Shown here one piece after another: positions 27,449-37,503 of a DNA stretch of 64,000 nucleotides. Below the pieces are notes generated by a model. It was not told the DNA's origin. It made no database searches and saw only the letters and a program-made list of their open reading frames with translations. Location: positions 372,001 through 436,000 of the forward strand of contig NZ_JARHTQ010000001.1 of NCBI RefSeq assembly GCF_029223525.1, given 5' to 3'. The translations under genes and the position numbers were made by a program. The DNA comes from Streptantibioticus ferralitis. GTDB taxonomy: Bacteria > Actinomycetota > Actinomycetes > Streptomycetales > Streptomycetaceae. Position 1 is the stretch's first letter. Each line of letters starts with the position of its first letter.

Positions 27449-29461
27449 TCAGTCGCCGCCGTTGCCCGGCGTCGTCTTGGCGATCTGCATCAGGAACTCG
27501 GCGTTGGACTTGGTCTGCTTCATCTTGTCCAGCAGCAGCTCGATGGCCTGCTGCGAGTCCAGGGCGTGCAGCACCCGGCGCAGCTTCCAGACGATGCTGA
27601 GCTCCTCCGGCGCAAGCAGGATCTCCTCCTTGCGGGTGCTGGACGCGTCGACGTCCACCGCCGGGAAGATGCGCTTGTCGGAGAGCTTGCGGTCCAGGCG
27701 CAGCTCCATGTTGCCGGTGCCCTTGAACTCCTCGAAGATCACCTCGTCCATCCGCGAGCCGGTCTCGACCAGCGCGGTGGCCAGGATGGTCAGCGAACCG
27801 CCGTCCTCGATGTTGCGCGCGGCGCCGAAGAACTTCTTCGGCGGGTAGAGCGCGGTGGAGTCCACACCACCGGACAGGATGCGGCCGGAGGCAGGCGCCG
27901 CGAGGTTGTACGCGCGGCCCAGACGGGTGATGGAGTCCAGCAGCACGACCACGTCATGGCCCAGCTCCACCAGGCGCTTGGCGCGCTCGATGGCCAGCTC
28001 CGCGACCGTGGTGTGGTCCTCCGCCGGGCGGTCGAAGGTCGAGGAGATGACCTCGCCCTTGACCGACCGCTGCATGTCGGTGACCTCTTCCGGACGCTCG
28101 TCGACCAGGACGACCATCAGGTGGCACTCGGGGCTGTTGTGGGTGATCGCGTTGGCGATCGCCTGCATGATCATGGTCTTACCGGTCTTCGGCGGGGCCA
28201 CGATCAGACCACGCTGGCCCTTGCCGATCGGCGCGACCAGGTCGATGATCCGCGGGGTCAGCTGGTTCGGCTCGTTCTCCAGCCGCAGCCGCTCCTGCGG
28301 GTACAGCGGGGTGAGCTTGCCGAACTCCGGCCGCCCACGGCCGGTTTCGGGCGCCATGCCGTTCACCGAGTCAAGCCGGACAAGGGCGTTGAACTTCTCG
28401 CGCCGCTCGCCGTCCTTGGGCTGCCGCACCGCACCGGTGACGTGGTCGCCCTTGCGCAGGCCGTTCTTGCGGACCTGGGCGAGCGAGACGTACACGTCGT
28501 TCGGGCCCGGCAGATAGCCGGAGGTGCGGATGAACGCGTAGTTGTCCAGGATGTCGAGGATGCCGGCGACCGGGATCAGGACGTCGTCCTCGGCGAGCTG
28601 CGGCTCGCCCGCGGCGAAGTCGTCACGGCCACGGCGGCCACGGCGGTCGCGGTAGCGGCCGCGACGGCCGCGGCGGCCGCCCTCGAAGTCGTCATCGACC
28701 TGGCCCTGACCCTGGCCCTGGCCCTGGCGGTCGCCGCCGCCCTGGCTGGCGGCGCCCTCCTCGCCACGGCGGCGGTCACGCTGGCGGTCCCGGCGGCCGC
28801 CCTCACGGTCACCGCGGTCGCCCCGCTCCTGGCGGTCGCCCTTCTGGCCGCGCTCGCCCTGGCGGTCCCGGCGGCCCTCACGGTCGCCCTGGCCCTGCTC
28901 GGCACCGGCCTCGCCCTTGGCCGGCTCCTCGGCCTTGGCGGCCTTCGGCTCGGCGGTGGCGGTGGCCGTGGCGGCGGGCTGCTCGGCGGCCTTCGGCTCG
29001 GCCTTCTCGGTGACGGTCTTGTCGGCGGCGGCCGTACGGCGGCCACGGCGCTCGGCGACCGGCTTGTCGCCGGCGGGCTGGCCCGGAATGTCAATCTGCT
29101 GCTGGCCCTCGGCGGACGCGGCGGCCGCGGGCTCCGCGGCGGCCTCGCCGGTACGCGCTCGCGAGGTCGTGCGGCGCTTGGGCTTCTCGGCGGCGGGGGC
29201 GGCGGTGGTCGAGCCGCCGCCCGCCTGCCGCTCCTTGATGACCTCGATCAACTGGCCCTTGCGCATCCGCGCGGTGCCCTTGATTCCGAGTGCCGAGGCC
29301 ACCTGCTGGAGCTCAGCCAGAACCATGCCCTCAAGGCCGGTGCCAGACCGGCGACGCCTGGGGGCACTACCGGTGGCAGTACCGGTGGCAGGCGCGGCGG
29401 CATCGGATGCGGCGGCAGCGCTGTCTGCGCGTACGCCCATCAGATCGGTGGTGTCGCTCAC
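27449..29461 (-). CDS. rho: Transcription termination factor Rho with a large charged insertion
   Basis: Hexameric RNA helicase that ends transcription at C-rich unstructured RNA. The protein is 670 residues, against about 420 in E. coli. The N-terminal Rho_N helices ([21 protein letters not shown]) are followed, roughly from 80 to 260, by a low-complexity Arg/Gly/Asp/Glu/Gln-rich insertion typical of actinobacterial Rho, then the RNA-binding domain ([20 protein letters not shown]) and the ATPase with PPKTGKT. The start is GTG 29461 with GGAAGGA upstream. The gene has a 507-bp upstream gap with an inverted repeat. Confidence 0.97.
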   Translation of the reverse strand: MSDTTDLMGVRADSAAAASDAAAPATGTATGSAPRRRRSGTGLEGMVLAELQQVASALGIKGTARMRKGQLIEVIKERQAGGGSTTAAPAAEKPKRRTTSRARTGEAAAEPAAAASAEGQQQIDIPGQPAGDKPVAERRGRRTAAADKTVTEKAEPKAAEQPAATATATAEPKAAKAEEPAKGEAGAEQGQGDREGRRDRQGERGQKGDRQERGDRGDREGGRRDRQRDRRRGEEGAASQGGGDRQGQGQGQGQVDDDFEGGRRGRRGRYRDRRGRRGRDDFAAGEPQLAEDDVLIPVAGILDILDNYAFIRTSGYLPGPNDVYVSLAQVRKNGLRKGDHVTGAVRQPKDGERREKFNALVRLDSVNGMAPETGRGRPEFGKLTPLYPQERLRLENEPNQLTPRIIDLVAPIGKGQRGLIVAPPKTGKTMIMQAIANAITHNSPECHLMVVLVDERPEEVTDMQRSVKGEVISSTFDRPAEDHTTVAELAIERAKRLVELGHDVVVLLDSITRLGRAYNLAAPASGRILSGGVDSTALYPPKKFFGAARNIEDGGSLTILATALVETGSRMDEVIFEEFKGTGNMELRLDRKLSDKRIFPAVDVDASSTRKEEILLAPEELSIVWKLRRVLHALDSQQAIELLLDKMKQTKSNAEFLMQIAKTTPGNGGD

Positions 29462-29968
29462 GAAGGGTCCTTCCCTGGAGCGGGCGTCGGCCTGATCGGC
29501 TCGGCGACCGGTTGTGCTGTCCGGATTCCGGGCTTTCATTGCGGTGCCCGGATCCGGGGCGGTGGTCCGCCTGACGGCGGGAGAAATACTGCATGGTGGT
29601 TCGGTGCGATGAGGTCACACGGAGGTGGCCGGTCCTTCGCACCGACTCCGGAGCGTGCTCGGCACTGCAAAGGCAGGCTGCTCAGGCAGTGAGGGAGGCT
29701 CCCGGAAGAATGGCGATCCCGCTACGGAACACCCCGATACGGGACACACAACACCGCGGCACCATACACAGGTATGGTCCGTCGAGTGCAGACTTGAGGT
29801 TAACACTACCTGATCCAACAAATATTCCCCCTCTCCGCGCCCGGCAATCGTGCTTCGGGACTGTGCCGGTCGTACCGCCGGTCCGGCCGGCACGGGGCGC
29901 GGTGCTGCCGCGCGCAGTTCTTCCCTTGTCGCCCATTGGCTCAAACCCCCGCCTCGTCCCCCGGGTCA
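29462..29968 (-). promoter_or_regulatory. Rho upstream region / long leader
   Basis: No convincing gene is present in these 507 bp. The interval around 29790-29830 is unusually AT-rich (GAATATTTGTTGGATC on the minus strand) and probably contains the promoter, though no clean -35/-10 pair was found. A long leader would suit autoregulation by Rho-dependent attenuation, as known for E. coli rho. Confidence 0.4.
29761..29778. promoter_or_regulatory. ACCATAC-N4-GTATGGT inverted repeat in the rho leader
   Basis: Perfect 7-bp arms around ACAG. It lies downstream of the AT-rich presumed promoter and about 300 bp upstream of the rho start, so it may be either an operator or an mRNA hairpin. Confidence 0.5.
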
Positions 29969-30916
29969 TCAGACGGCCGCTCCCGAGCTGTCCGCCCCAA
30001 CACTGGCCAGCGGGAGCACCGTGGCCCCCGACGCGTCCATCGTCAGCCGATTGGCCGCCCAGCCCGCTCCGGCCACCGCGGCGACCTTGTCGGCCGTGCC
30101 GTCCTCCGTCAGCGCCAGCACGGTCGGCCCCGCGCCGGAGATGACCGCGGGGACCCCGTCGGCGCGCAACCGGTTGACCAGCGCCACGCTTTCCGGCATC
30201 GCCGGTGCCCGGTACTCCTGGTGGAGCCGGTCCTCGGTGGCGGCGAGCAGCAGTTCCGGGCGCCGGGTCAGCGCCTCCACCAGCAGCGCCGCGCGCCCGG
30301 CGTTGACCGCCGCGTCCACGTGCGGGACGGTGCGCGGCAGCAGGCCCCGTGCGGTTTCGGTCAGCACCGGCTTGGCGGGCACGAAGACCACCGGGACGAC
30401 GGACGGCGCCGGGTCCATCCGGATCGCTCTGGCCGCCCCGGACTCGGTCCAGGCCAGGGTGAATCCGCCGAGCAGACAGGCCGCCACGTTGTCGGGATGG
30501 CCCTCGATCTCGGTGGCCAGTTCCAGCATCGCCGTGTCGTCCAGCTTCTCCGGGCCGCCTATGGTCACCGCGCGGGCGGCCATGATGCCCGCGCAGATGG
30601 CGGCGGAGGAGGAGCCGAGGCCGCGGCCGTGCGGGATGCGGTTGGCGCAGACCACCTCAAGGCCGCGCGGTTGGCCGCCGAGCAGGTCGAACGTGGTGCG
30701 CAGGGACCGTACGACCAGGTGCTTCTCGTCACGGGCCAGGGTGTCGGCGCCTTCACCCGCGATGTCGACGTGCAGGCCGCAGTCGGCGACCCGGACCACG
30801 ACGTCGTCGTACAGCCCCAGGGCCAGGCCGAGGGCGTCGAAGCCGGGTCCGAGGTTGGCGCTGGTGGCGGGGGTGCGCACTCGGACGGCGGCTGCGCGGA
30901 AGGCTGGACCGGCCAT
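29969..30916 (-). CDS. thrB: Homoserine kinase
   Basis: GHMP-family kinase, 315 residues, making O-phosphohomoserine for threonine synthesis. RTPATSANLGPGFDALGLAL is the N-terminal signature and PHGRGLGSSSAAI the phosphate-binding loop; the third GHMP motif is VISGAGPTVLAL. The ATG at 30916 is used; AAGGAG lies about 12 bases upstream, slightly far. A TTG at 30943 upstream is unlikely. The gene is 335 bp downstream of thrC, a wide gap containing a hairpin, so its expression may be partly independent. Confidence 0.96.
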   Translation of the reverse strand: MAGPAFRAAAVRVRTPATSANLGPGFDALGLALGLYDDVVVRVADCGLHVDIAGEGADTLARDEKHLVVRSLRTTFDLLGGQPRGLEVVCANRIPHGRGLGSSSAAICAGIMAARAVTIGGPEKLDDTAMLELATEIEGHPDNVAACLLGGFTLAWTESGAARAIRMDPAPSVVPVVFVPAKPVLTETARGLLPRTVPHVDAAVNAGRAALLVEALTRRPELLLAATEDRLHQEYRAPAMPESVALVNRLRADGVPAVISGAGPTVLALTEDGTADKVAAVAGAGWAANRLTMDASGATVLPLASVGADSSGAAV

Positions 30917-31251
30917 CGGTCGAAGAGTCTCCTTGTGTGGCAAGTGCAGTGCTGCCTTGGGGCCTTGGCGTCATCAGCCGGTGGCAACGCGAGGGCTTGT
31001 CCGTCGCCCGGGGGCGACGACGGTGGCGACACGGGCCAATGCCAACGGCATGGGCCGAAGCGGCACACGACGGCGCCGATGGGTGCCAGCCTATCGAAGG
31101 AAGGTTCTGCTGCGACATAGGGCGCACGAACGGCGCGCGATGCGTGTCGCACGCCGTGCCATGCGCTCCCCGCAGGTCGGGCGGTCCTTCGCCGGGTCGC
31201 GGTGCCCCCGGCCGGGGCCGCTGACAGCTGCTGCGACACCGCCGGAGAGGC
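30917..31251 (-). other. thrC-thrB intergenic interval
   Basis: 335 bp with no supported gene. It holds one perfect palindromic hairpin (31002-31019) and GC-rich DNA without a clear promoter. Confidence 0.4.
31002..31019. terminator. Hairpin between thrC and thrB
   Basis: CGTCGCCC-GG-GGGCGACG, 8-bp arms with a 2-nt centre. Possible partial terminator or operator between thrC and thrB. Confidence 0.4.
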
Positions 31252-32370
31252 TTACGCCAGGCCCAGCCGTTCCGCGGCCGCGTCGGCGTCCACCGGAACG
31301 GTGATCGGCTGCGGGGCGCCCGCGACGGCCCAGTCCGGGTCCTTCAGGCCGTTTCCGGTCACCGTGCAGACGATCCGCTGGCCCGGGTCGACCTTGCCCT
31401 CCTCCGCGGCCTTGAGCAGACCGGCCACCGAGGCGGCCGAGGCAGGTTCCACGAAGACGCCCTCACGCGAGGCCAACAGTCGGTAGGCGGAGAGGATTTG
31501 ACGGTCCGTCACCGCCTCGATGAGGCCGCCGGACTCGTCCCGGGCCGCCTCCGCGAACTTCCAGGAGGCGGGGTTGCCGATCCGGATCGCGGTGGCGATG
31601 GTCTGCGGCTGGCGTACCGGCGCGCCGTTCACGATCGGCGCCGAACCGGCCGCCTGGAAGCCCCACATCCGCGGAGCGCGGGTGGAGATACCGTCAGCGG
31701 CGTACTCCTGGTAGCCCTTCCAGTAGGCCGTGATGTTCCCCGCGTTGCCCACCGGGAGGACGTGGATGTCCGGCGCGTCGCCGAGCGCGTCCACGATCTC
31801 GAAGGCGGCGGTCTTCTGCCCCTCGATACGTGCCGGGTTGACGGAATTGACCAGCGCCACCGGGTACTTCTCGGACAGTCCACGCGCGAGGTCCAGGCAG
31901 TCGTCGAAGTTGCCGTCGACCTGCAGGATCCGCGAACCGTGCACCAGCGCCTGGCCCATCTTGCCGAGCGCGATCTTGCCCTGCGGCACCAGCACGGCGC
32001 AGACCATCCCGGCCCGTACCGCGTAAGCCGCCGCGGAAGCGGAGGTGTTGCCGGTGGACGCGCAGATGACCGCCTGTGCGCCCGCCTCCTTGGCCTTGGA
32101 GATGGCCATGGTCATGCCGCGGTCCTTGAACGAGCCGGTGGGGTTGGCCCCCTCGACCTTCAAGTAGACGTCGCAGCCGGTGCGTTCGGAGAGCAACTGT
32201 GCGGGAACGAGCGGGGTGCCGCCCTCCAGCAGCGTGACCACGGGGGTCACGGCGGTCACCGGGAGGCGGTCCCGGTACTCCTCGATGATGCCGCGCCACT
32301 GGTGGGTGCCGGACATTCGCCCGGCGACGGAGCCGCCCGGACCGGCAGGGTGATCGACAACGGCGTTCAT
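31252..32370 (-). CDS. thrC: Threonine synthase
   Basis: PLP-dependent enzyme, 372 residues, converting O-phosphohomoserine to threonine. The PLP lysine lies in [15 protein letters not shown]; the glycine loop is PVGNAGN. The ATG at 32370 follows GGGGAG by ten bases and starts only 7 bp after the hom stop, indicating a hom-thrC operon. It is of the short class I-like type common in actinobacteria. The C-terminus ends normally. Confidence 0.97.
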   Translation of the reverse strand: MNAVVDHPAGPGGSVAGRMSGTHQWRGIIEEYRDRLPVTAVTPVVTLLEGGTPLVPAQLLSERTGCDVYLKVEGANPTGSFKDRGMTMAISKAKEAGAQAVICASTGNTSASAAAYAVRAGMVCAVLVPQGKIALGKMGQALVHGSRILQVDGNFDDCLDLARGLSEKYPVALVNSVNPARIEGQKTAAFEIVDALGDAPDIHVLPVGNAGNITAYWKGYQEYAADGISTRAPRMWGFQAAGSAPIVNGAPVRQPQTIATAIRIGNPASWKFAEAARDESGGLIEAVTDRQILSAYRLLASREGVFVEPASAASVAGLLKAAEEGKVDPGQRIVCTVTGNGLKDPDWAVAGAPQPITVPVDADAAAERLGLA

Positions 32371-32377
32371 GACTGGA

Positions 32378-33670
32378 TTACTCCCCTTCCACACGCATGA
32401 TGCTCGCGACGCCGCGTACGGTGTCGAGTTTCCGCAGGGCCTCGACGGTTGCCGACAAAGCGGCGTCGGGCGCGCGGTGGGTGACGACGACGAGGGAGGC
32501 TTCCCCGTCCTTGCCCTGCTGCCGAACGGTGTCAATGGACACCTGGTGCTCGGCGAAGACCGTGGCGACCTGGGCCAGCACACCGGGTTTGTCGGCCACG
32601 TCCAGGCTGATGTGGTAGCGCGTGACCACCTCGCCCATCGGGCTCACCGGCAGCCGGGTGTACGCGGACTCACCCACTCCGGTGGTCTTCGCCAGCTTGT
32701 TGCGGCAGGCCGCGACCAGGTCACCGAGGACCGCGGAGGCGGTGGGCGCACCGCCCGCGCCGGGCCCGTAGAACATCAACTGCCCGGCGGCGTCCGCCTC
32801 GACGAAGACCGCGTTGTACGCCTCGCGGACGCTCGCCAGCGGGTGGCTGAGCGGAATCATCGCCGGGTGCACGCGTGCGGTCACCGACCGGCCGTCCGCG
32901 CTGCGCTCGCAGATCGCCAGCAGCTTGACCGTGCAGCCCATCCGCTTGGCGGAGGCGATGTCGGCGGCGGTGACCTCGGTGAGGCCCTCGCGGTGCACAT
33001 CGTCGATGGTGACCCGGGTGTGGAAGGCGATTCCGGCGAGGATCGCGGCCTTGGCGGCGGCGTCGAACCCCTCGACGTCGGCGGTCGGGTCGGCCTCCGC
33101 GTAACCGAGCGCGGTGGCCTCGTCGAGCGCCTCGGAGTAACCGGCGCCGGTGGAGTCCATCCGGTCCAGGATGAAGTTGGTGGTGCCGTTGACGATGCCG
33201 AGCACCCGGTTGACCTTGTCACCGGCGAGCGACTCGCGCAGCGGCCGGATCAGCGGGATGGCACCGGCCACCGCGGCCTCGTAGTACAGGTCCACACCGT
33301 TTTGGACGGCGGCGGCGTGCAGCGTGGCACCGTCGGCGGCGAGCAGCGCCTTGTTGGCGGAGACCACGCTGGCGCCGTGCTCGAACGCGGTGGTGATGAG
33401 GGTGCGTACCGGCTCGATGCCGCCGATTACCTCCACGACGACGTCCACGTCCCCGCGTTTGACCAGGGCGGTCGCATCAGTGGTGATCAGCTCGGCGGGC
33501 ACGCCCTTGCGCACCCGGTCCGGGCGGCGCACCGCGATTCCGGCGAGCTCGACCGGGGCGCCGATCCGGGCCGTGAGGTCGTCCGCGTGCGTCGTCATGA
33601 TGCGCGCCACCTCGGAGCCGACCACCCCACAGCCCAGCAGCGCCACCTTCAGCGGACGCGTACGCATCAT
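32378..33670 (-). CDS. hom: Homoserine dehydrogenase
   Basis: Reduces aspartate semialdehyde to homoserine with NAD(P)H. The 430-residue enzyme has an N-terminal Rossmann fold ([14 protein letters not shown]), the catalytic block [23 protein letters not shown] and NGTTNFIL, and a C-terminal ACT domain ([21 protein letters not shown]) which in this family gives threonine feedback inhibition. Two ATG codons are adjacent at 33670 and 33667; GAGG lies close upstream. A 10-bp palindrome ACCAATTGGT (33697-33706) precedes it. It is downstream of lysA by 104 bp. Confidence 0.97.
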   Translation of the reverse strand: MMRTRPLKVALLGCGVVGSEVARIMTTHADDLTARIGAPVELAGIAVRRPDRVRKGVPAELITTDATALVKRGDVDVVVEVIGGIEPVRTLITTAFEHGASVVSANKALLAADGATLHAAAVQNGVDLYYEAAVAGAIPLIRPLRESLAGDKVNRVLGIVNGTTNFILDRMDSTGAGYSEALDEATALGYAEADPTADVEGFDAAAKAAILAGIAFHTRVTIDDVHREGLTEVTAADIASAKRMGCTVKLLAICERSADGRSVTARVHPAMIPLSHPLASVREAYNAVFVEADAAGQLMFYGPGAGGAPTASAVLGDLVAACRNKLAKTTGVGESAYTRLPVSPMGEVVTRYHISLDVADKPGVLAQVATVFAEHQVSIDTVRQQGKDGEASLVVVTHRAPDAALSATVEALRKLDTVRGVASIMRVEGE

Positions 33671-33774
33671 CCGACCTCGTTTCTGAACAACTCTTTACCA
33701 ATTGGTGTGGAACCAGTCTCACCCACCGGACGCGAGTTTCTATGCTCCGTCCAGCATCCGAGACCAAGATCTTG

Positions 33775-35166
33775 CTAGCCGATATCGAGACGCAGGAGAT
33801 CCTCCTCCGTCTCGCGCCGGACGATCACCCGCGCCTGCCCGTCGTCGACCACCACGACCGGCGGGCGCAGCGCGTGGTTGTAGTTGCTCGCCATGGAGCG
33901 GCAGTACGCACCGGTGGCGGGCACCGCGAGCAGGTCGCCGGTCGCGAGGTCCGCGGGCAGGAACGCGTCCCGCACCACGATGTCGCCGGACTCGCAGTGC
34001 TTGCCGACCACCCGGGTGAGCATCGGCTTGGCCTCGGAGGACCGCGAGACCAACGCCACGGTGTACTCGGCGTCGTAGAGGGCGGTACGGATGTTGTCCG
34101 ACATGCCGCCGTCGACGCTGACGTAGGTCCGCAGACCCTCCAGCGGCTTGATGTTCCCCACCTCGTAGAGCGTGAACGCCGTCGGGCCGACGATCGCCCG
34201 GCCGGGCTCGACCGACAGCCGGGGCACGGAAAGCCCCGCCGCGGCGCACTCGCGGGTGACGATCTCGGAGAGCGCCTCGGCGATCTCGTGCGGCTCACGC
34301 GGATCGTCGTCCGAGGTGTACGCGATACCGAGACCGCCGCCGAGGTCGATCTCGGGCAGCTCCACCCCGTGCTCGTCCCGGATCTGCTTCAGCAGCCCGA
34401 CGACACGGTGGGCAGCCACCTCGAATCCGGAGGTGTCGAAGATCTGCGACCCGATGTGCGAGTGGATGCCGATGAGTTCGAGGCTGTCGAGCTTGAGCGC
34501 ACGGCGTACCGCCTCGGCGGCCTGGCCGTCGGCGAGCCCGATGCCGAACTTCTGGTCCTCGTGCGCGGTCGCGATGAACTCATGGGTGTGCGCCTCGACG
34601 CCGACGGTCACCCGGATCTGCACCCGCTGCCGCCTGCCGAGCCGCTCGGCGATACCGGCGACCCGGACGATCTCCTGGAAGGAGTCGAGGACGATCCGCC
34701 CGACACCGGCCTCGACGGCCCGCTCGATCTCCCGAACGCTCTTGTTGTTGCCGTGCAGGGCGATGCGCTCGGCGGGCATGCCCGCCGACAGCGCCGTCGC
34801 CAGCTCGCCCTCCGAGCACACGTCGAGGTTGAGCCCCTCCTCGTGCAGCCAGCGCACCACGGCGCGGGAGAGGAAGGCCTTGCCCGCGTAGAAGACATCG
34901 GCGTCCGTGCCGAACGCCTCACGCCAGGCGCGGCAGCGGGCCCGGAAGTCCGCCTCATCGAGTACGTATGCCGGAGTGCCGAACTCCGCGGCCAGCGCCC
35001 GGACATCGATCCCGCCGACCTCGACCGCGCCATCGGCGTTGCGGGCGACGGTACGGGACCAGACCTTCGGGTCCAGCGCGTTGAGGTCGGCGGGCGGCGC
35101 CGTGTAGTGGCCTTCGGGCAGTACGTCGGCGTAGCGGGGCCCAGCGGGGTGTGCGGAACGGGACAT
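33775..35166 (-). CDS. lysA: Diaminopimelate decarboxylase
   Basis: PLP enzyme of fold type III, 463 residues, making lysine from meso-diaminopimelate. The PLP lysine is Lys96 in [17 protein letters not shown], the glycine-rich phosphate loop [18 protein letters not shown] and the catalytic KHCESGDIV are all present. It begins 16 bp after the nrtL stop and leads into hom-thrC, so the aspartate-family genes form a cluster. Confidence 0.97.
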   Translation of the reverse strand: MSRSAHPAGPRYADVLPEGHYTAPPADLNALDPKVWSRTVARNADGAVEVGGIDVRALAAEFGTPAYVLDEADFRARCRAWREAFGTDADVFYAGKAFLSRAVVRWLHEEGLNLDVCSEGELATALSAGMPAERIALHGNNKSVREIERAVEAGVGRIVLDSFQEIVRVAGIAERLGRRQRVQIRVTVGVEAHTHEFIATAHEDQKFGIGLADGQAAEAVRRALKLDSLELIGIHSHIGSQIFDTSGFEVAAHRVVGLLKQIRDEHGVELPEIDLGGGLGIAYTSDDDPREPHEIAEALSEIVTRECAAAGLSVPRLSVEPGRAIVGPTAFTLYEVGNIKPLEGLRTYVSVDGGMSDNIRTALYDAEYTVALVSRSSEAKPMLTRVVGKHCESGDIVVRDAFLPADLATGDLLAVPATGAYCRSMASNYNHALRPPVVVVDDGQARVIVRRETEEDLLRLDIG

Positions 35167-35182
35167 GGTGCTCTGAAACTCC

Positions 35183-36208
35183 TCAGAGGTGTTCGGGCGC
35201 GGAGATGCCGAGCAGGGTCAGGCCGCCCGCGAGCACCGTCCCGGCCGCGTCGGCAAGCGACAGCCGGGCCCGGTGGGCGGCCGAGGGTTTCTCGTCACCG
35301 CGGGGCAGCTGCGGACACATGTCATGACAGGCGAAGAAGGCGTCGGCCGTGAGCTCCAGATGCCGGGCGATCCGGTCGGGGGAACGGTGCCGGGCGGCAG
35401 CCTCGACGATGCGCGGGAAGTCGGCGAGCACGCCGAGCAGCCGGTGTTCCGCCGGATGTGCGTAACGGCCGTCGGGGTCCGGCTCGATGCCCAGGTCATG
35501 GGCGTTGCGCAGCAGGGCTCGGGCGCGGGCGTGTGCGTACTGGACGCGGAAGAGGGGGTTCGACTCGCGCTGCGCGAGCAGTTCGCCGGGGTCCAGCCGG
35601 GGGGCGTCGCCCGGCGGCGGGCGCAGGAGGCCCCAGCGGGCGGCGTCGGGGGTGAGACCGGGGATGAGGTCTGGGGCGCGGCCGGGGGCGCGGGAGTCGC
35701 CGGGGGGCATGTCGGGCGCGGGCCGGGCCGCGCGTACCCGTACCGGCTCGGGCGGCCCCTCCTCGGCGCCGCAGGCCCGCAGCAGCCGGTTCCCCGCCTC
35801 GGCGACGGCGGCGGCACGCGGCTCGCCGTCGTGGGTGAGGGTGGTGCGGGTACCGGCCAGCGAACGGTTGTGGCCGTAGGCCGCCCCTCGTGCGAGAACC
35901 TCGCGCACCAACCCGGCCTGCGCGGTGGCTTCCAGCGTGATGTTCAGGAATCCGGGGTCCGTGATCTCCACCCGGGCGATGCCGGGGCAGTCCGCGAGGC
36001 GCCCGGCCAGTATCTCGGCGACCTGCCGTGGCTGCCGCCCCGCCGACTTGGCGAGCCGCAGCGCGACGTTGGTGGCGTAGTCCCCCTGCCGTGACCCGCG
36101 CGGACGCTCGACGATGACCCGCTCCGGCACGGGCACGCGCAGTTCGTCAGCCTCGACGGCATGACGAACCGCGCTCAGCACGGTACGGGAGAGCTCGGCG
36201 GGGGTCAC
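35183..36208 (-). CDS. nrtL: ArgS-related anticodon-binding protein lacking the catalytic domain (NrtL-type)
   Basis: A 341-residue protein with an N-terminal arginyl-tRNA synthetase additional domain ([23 protein letters not shown]) and a C-terminal DALR anticodon-binding domain ([22 protein letters not shown]). The Rossmann catalytic domain with the HIGH and KMSK motifs is missing, making it much shorter than the about 590-residue ArgS; a Pro/Asp-rich linker stands in its place. It probably cannot aminoacylate. I recall the name NrtL for this streptomycete family; its role is unclear. GTG 36208 has no SD but TACGCT ends six bases upstream, suggesting a leaderless start. Confidence 0.85.
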   Translation of the reverse strand: MTPAELSRTVLSAVRHAVEADELRVPVPERVIVERPRGSRQGDYATNVALRLAKSAGRQPRQVAEILAGRLADCPGIARVEITDPGFLNITLEATAQAGLVREVLARGAAYGHNRSLAGTRTTLTHDGEPRAAAVAEAGNRLLRACGAEEGPPEPVRVRAARPAPDMPPGDSRAPGRAPDLIPGLTPDAARWGLLRPPPGDAPRLDPGELLAQRESNPLFRVQYAHARARALLRNAHDLGIEPDPDGRYAHPAEHRLLGVLADFPRIVEAAARHRSPDRIARHLELTADAFFACHDMCPQLPRGDEKPSAAHRARLSLADAAGTVLAGGLTLLGISAPEHL

Positions 36209-36322
36209 AGGGAAAGCGTAGGCGAGGTGGGGGGTGATCCCGCGAATGGGTTTCGAGTAGTGGGCACCCGACACCCAGGCCCCAGGAGCACCACTCGCCC
36301 CACAGGACCACCACTTGAGCCC

Positions 36323-36406
36323 GGAGCACTGCGGGCTGGCCCAGGAGCACTGCGGGTTGACCTAGGAGCACTGCGGGCTGGCCTAGGAGCACTGCGGGCT
36401 GGAGGC
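36323..36406 (-). repeat. 21-bp minisatellite (4 copies) over the response regulator 3' end
   Basis: Units begin at 36323, 36344, 36365 and 36386 (GGAGCACTGCGGGCTGGCCT type), differing at a few bases. The copy joined to the gene encodes SPQCS-stop; the next ones repeat that peptide and, in one case, its stop in the same frame. The 175-bp gap to nrtL holds nothing else apart from further GGA(G/C)CACCAC fragments. Confidence 0.9.
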
Positions 36407-36817
36407 GGGAAGCTCCTCCGCCTCCTCAGGGACGGCCGCCGGACCAGCGTGCATCAGCCGTCGCACCAACCGCACCAGCTCGGCCGGTTCGAACGGCTTG
36501 GCGAGGAAAGCATCCACCGCGGCCCGCTCCCCGTCCTCAACCTCCGGCCGGCTACAGGCACTGATGATGGCGATCCGCAGATGCCGGGTCCGCGGATCCG
36601 CCCGCAACCGCTCCGCTGCCCGCAGCCCGTCGACCCGCGGCATCACGACGTCCAGCGTGACCACGTCGGGCCGCACCTGATGCACGATGTCCAGGCACTC
36701 CGCACCATCAGCCGCGGTCACGACCTCGAAACCCTCCAGTTCGAGGTTGACCCTGATCAGCTGTCGGATGACCTTGTTGTCGTCGACAACAAGAACCCGC
36801 CCGGGCGCGCCCTGCAC
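36383..36817 (-). CDS. Stand-alone response regulator (CheY-like receiver)
   Basis: A 144-residue single receiver domain: acidic pair Asp12-Asp13 in VLVVDDN, phosphoacceptor Asp56 in TLDVVMPRVDG, Lys107 in FLAKPFEP. There is no output domain. GTG 36817 has no convincing ribosome site, but TAGTCT lies seven bases upstream, suggesting a leaderless start; longer in-frame forms read through low-complexity DNA. The C-terminal tail beyond the domain is Glu/Ala-rich and ends in a 21-bp repeat array. No histidine kinase is adjacent. Confidence 0.88.
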   Translation of the reverse strand: MQGAPGRVLVVDDNKVIRQLIRVNLELEGFEVVTAADGAECLDIVHQVRPDVVTLDVVMPRVDGLRAAERLRADPRTRHLRIAIISACSRPEVEDGERAAVDAFLAKPFEPAELVRLVRRLMHAGPAAVPEEAEELPASSPQCS

Positions 36818-37017
36818 ACCCTGAAGACTAGGCGTGCGCCACCGGTTGCGTCCGCGTTTTACCCACTTCTTCCCCGTGCGGGGGAGGTTTCCCGGACGAT
36901 GGGACGCACCCCCGGCGGATGGGGTAGTCCCCCTCCATCCCCCCGCAAAAACCCTGTACACGTGCACCCTCCCAAAGCTGGTAGGGTTCTACCCGTCGCC
37001 GCCACCAAGGTCGACAC

Positions 37018-37089
37018 GCCCCCGTAGCTCAGGGGATAGAGCAACGGCCTCCGGAGCCGTGTGCGCAGGTTCGAATCCTGCCGGGGGCA
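37018..37089 (+). tRNA. tRNA-Arg (anticodon CCG)
   Basis: A complete cloverleaf can be folded: acceptor GCCCCCG/CGGGGGC, D arm GCTC...GAGC, anticodon stem ACGGC/GCCGT with loop CTCCGGA giving anticodon CCG, and T arm with GGTTCGAATCC. The discriminator is A and CCA is not encoded. It reads CGG, a frequent arginine codon here. TAGGGT at 36982-36987 may be its -10. A terminator follows. Confidence 0.95.
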
Positions 37090-37107
37090 CCCCTTATGGA
37101 GTGCCTA

Positions 37108-37147
37108 AAGACCCCGTGACCAGCGAGAACGCTGGCGGCGGGGTCTT
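37108..37147 (+). terminator. Terminator after tRNA-Arg
   Basis: AAGACCCCG (37108-37116) pairs with CGGGGTCTT (37139-37147), with an inner CCAGCG-AGAA-CGCTGG stem, giving a long extended hairpin 19 bp after the tRNA. Confidence 0.88.
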
Positions 37148-37323
37148 CGCGTATGTGCAGGCGAATGCCGCCCGATGCAGACCTATGACAGTGATCACGT
37201 TGCAATAGCGTGATGACCTTGGAAGGTCTTCCTGCGGGCCGGTGAGGGATTCGCGGCACCCCTAGCGCAGCGTGCGGACTCCTGCATGCCGGGGGGCAGC
37301 CACGCTGTGGCACCTCCCAGCGG

Positions 37324-37461
37324 TCAACCCCCAGGGCTGATCAACTTCCCCCATCCTCGGTCCACCAACAACCTCTTGAACTCGGAGCGTTGTTCATCGT
37401 CGAGCGCCCGCATCGGGAGAAGGACGAACTGTTCTGCCCGCCGCTTCCGGATGCCAGCCAC
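37324..37461 (-). pseudogene. Possible small gene or gene remnant near tRNA-Arg
   Basis: A minus-strand frame from GTG 37461 encodes 45 residues with protein-like character in the middle (FVLLPMRALDDEQRSEFKRLL). There is no ribosome site, and an in-frame open region continues upstream without a start. It could be the C-terminus of a lost gene. The rest of 37148-37503 shows nothing convincing. Confidence 0.25.
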
Positions 37462-37503
37462 AGGGCAGCGGACAGCCCAGTGACTCCCGGTGAGGAAGCA
37501 CCT

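Noticed and set aside
37280-37300. Degenerate att-like repeat of the tRNA-Arg 3' end (TGCCGGGGGGCA)
   Set aside because: Only about 12 bases with an inserted G match the tRNA end; no integrase or second boundary is present.
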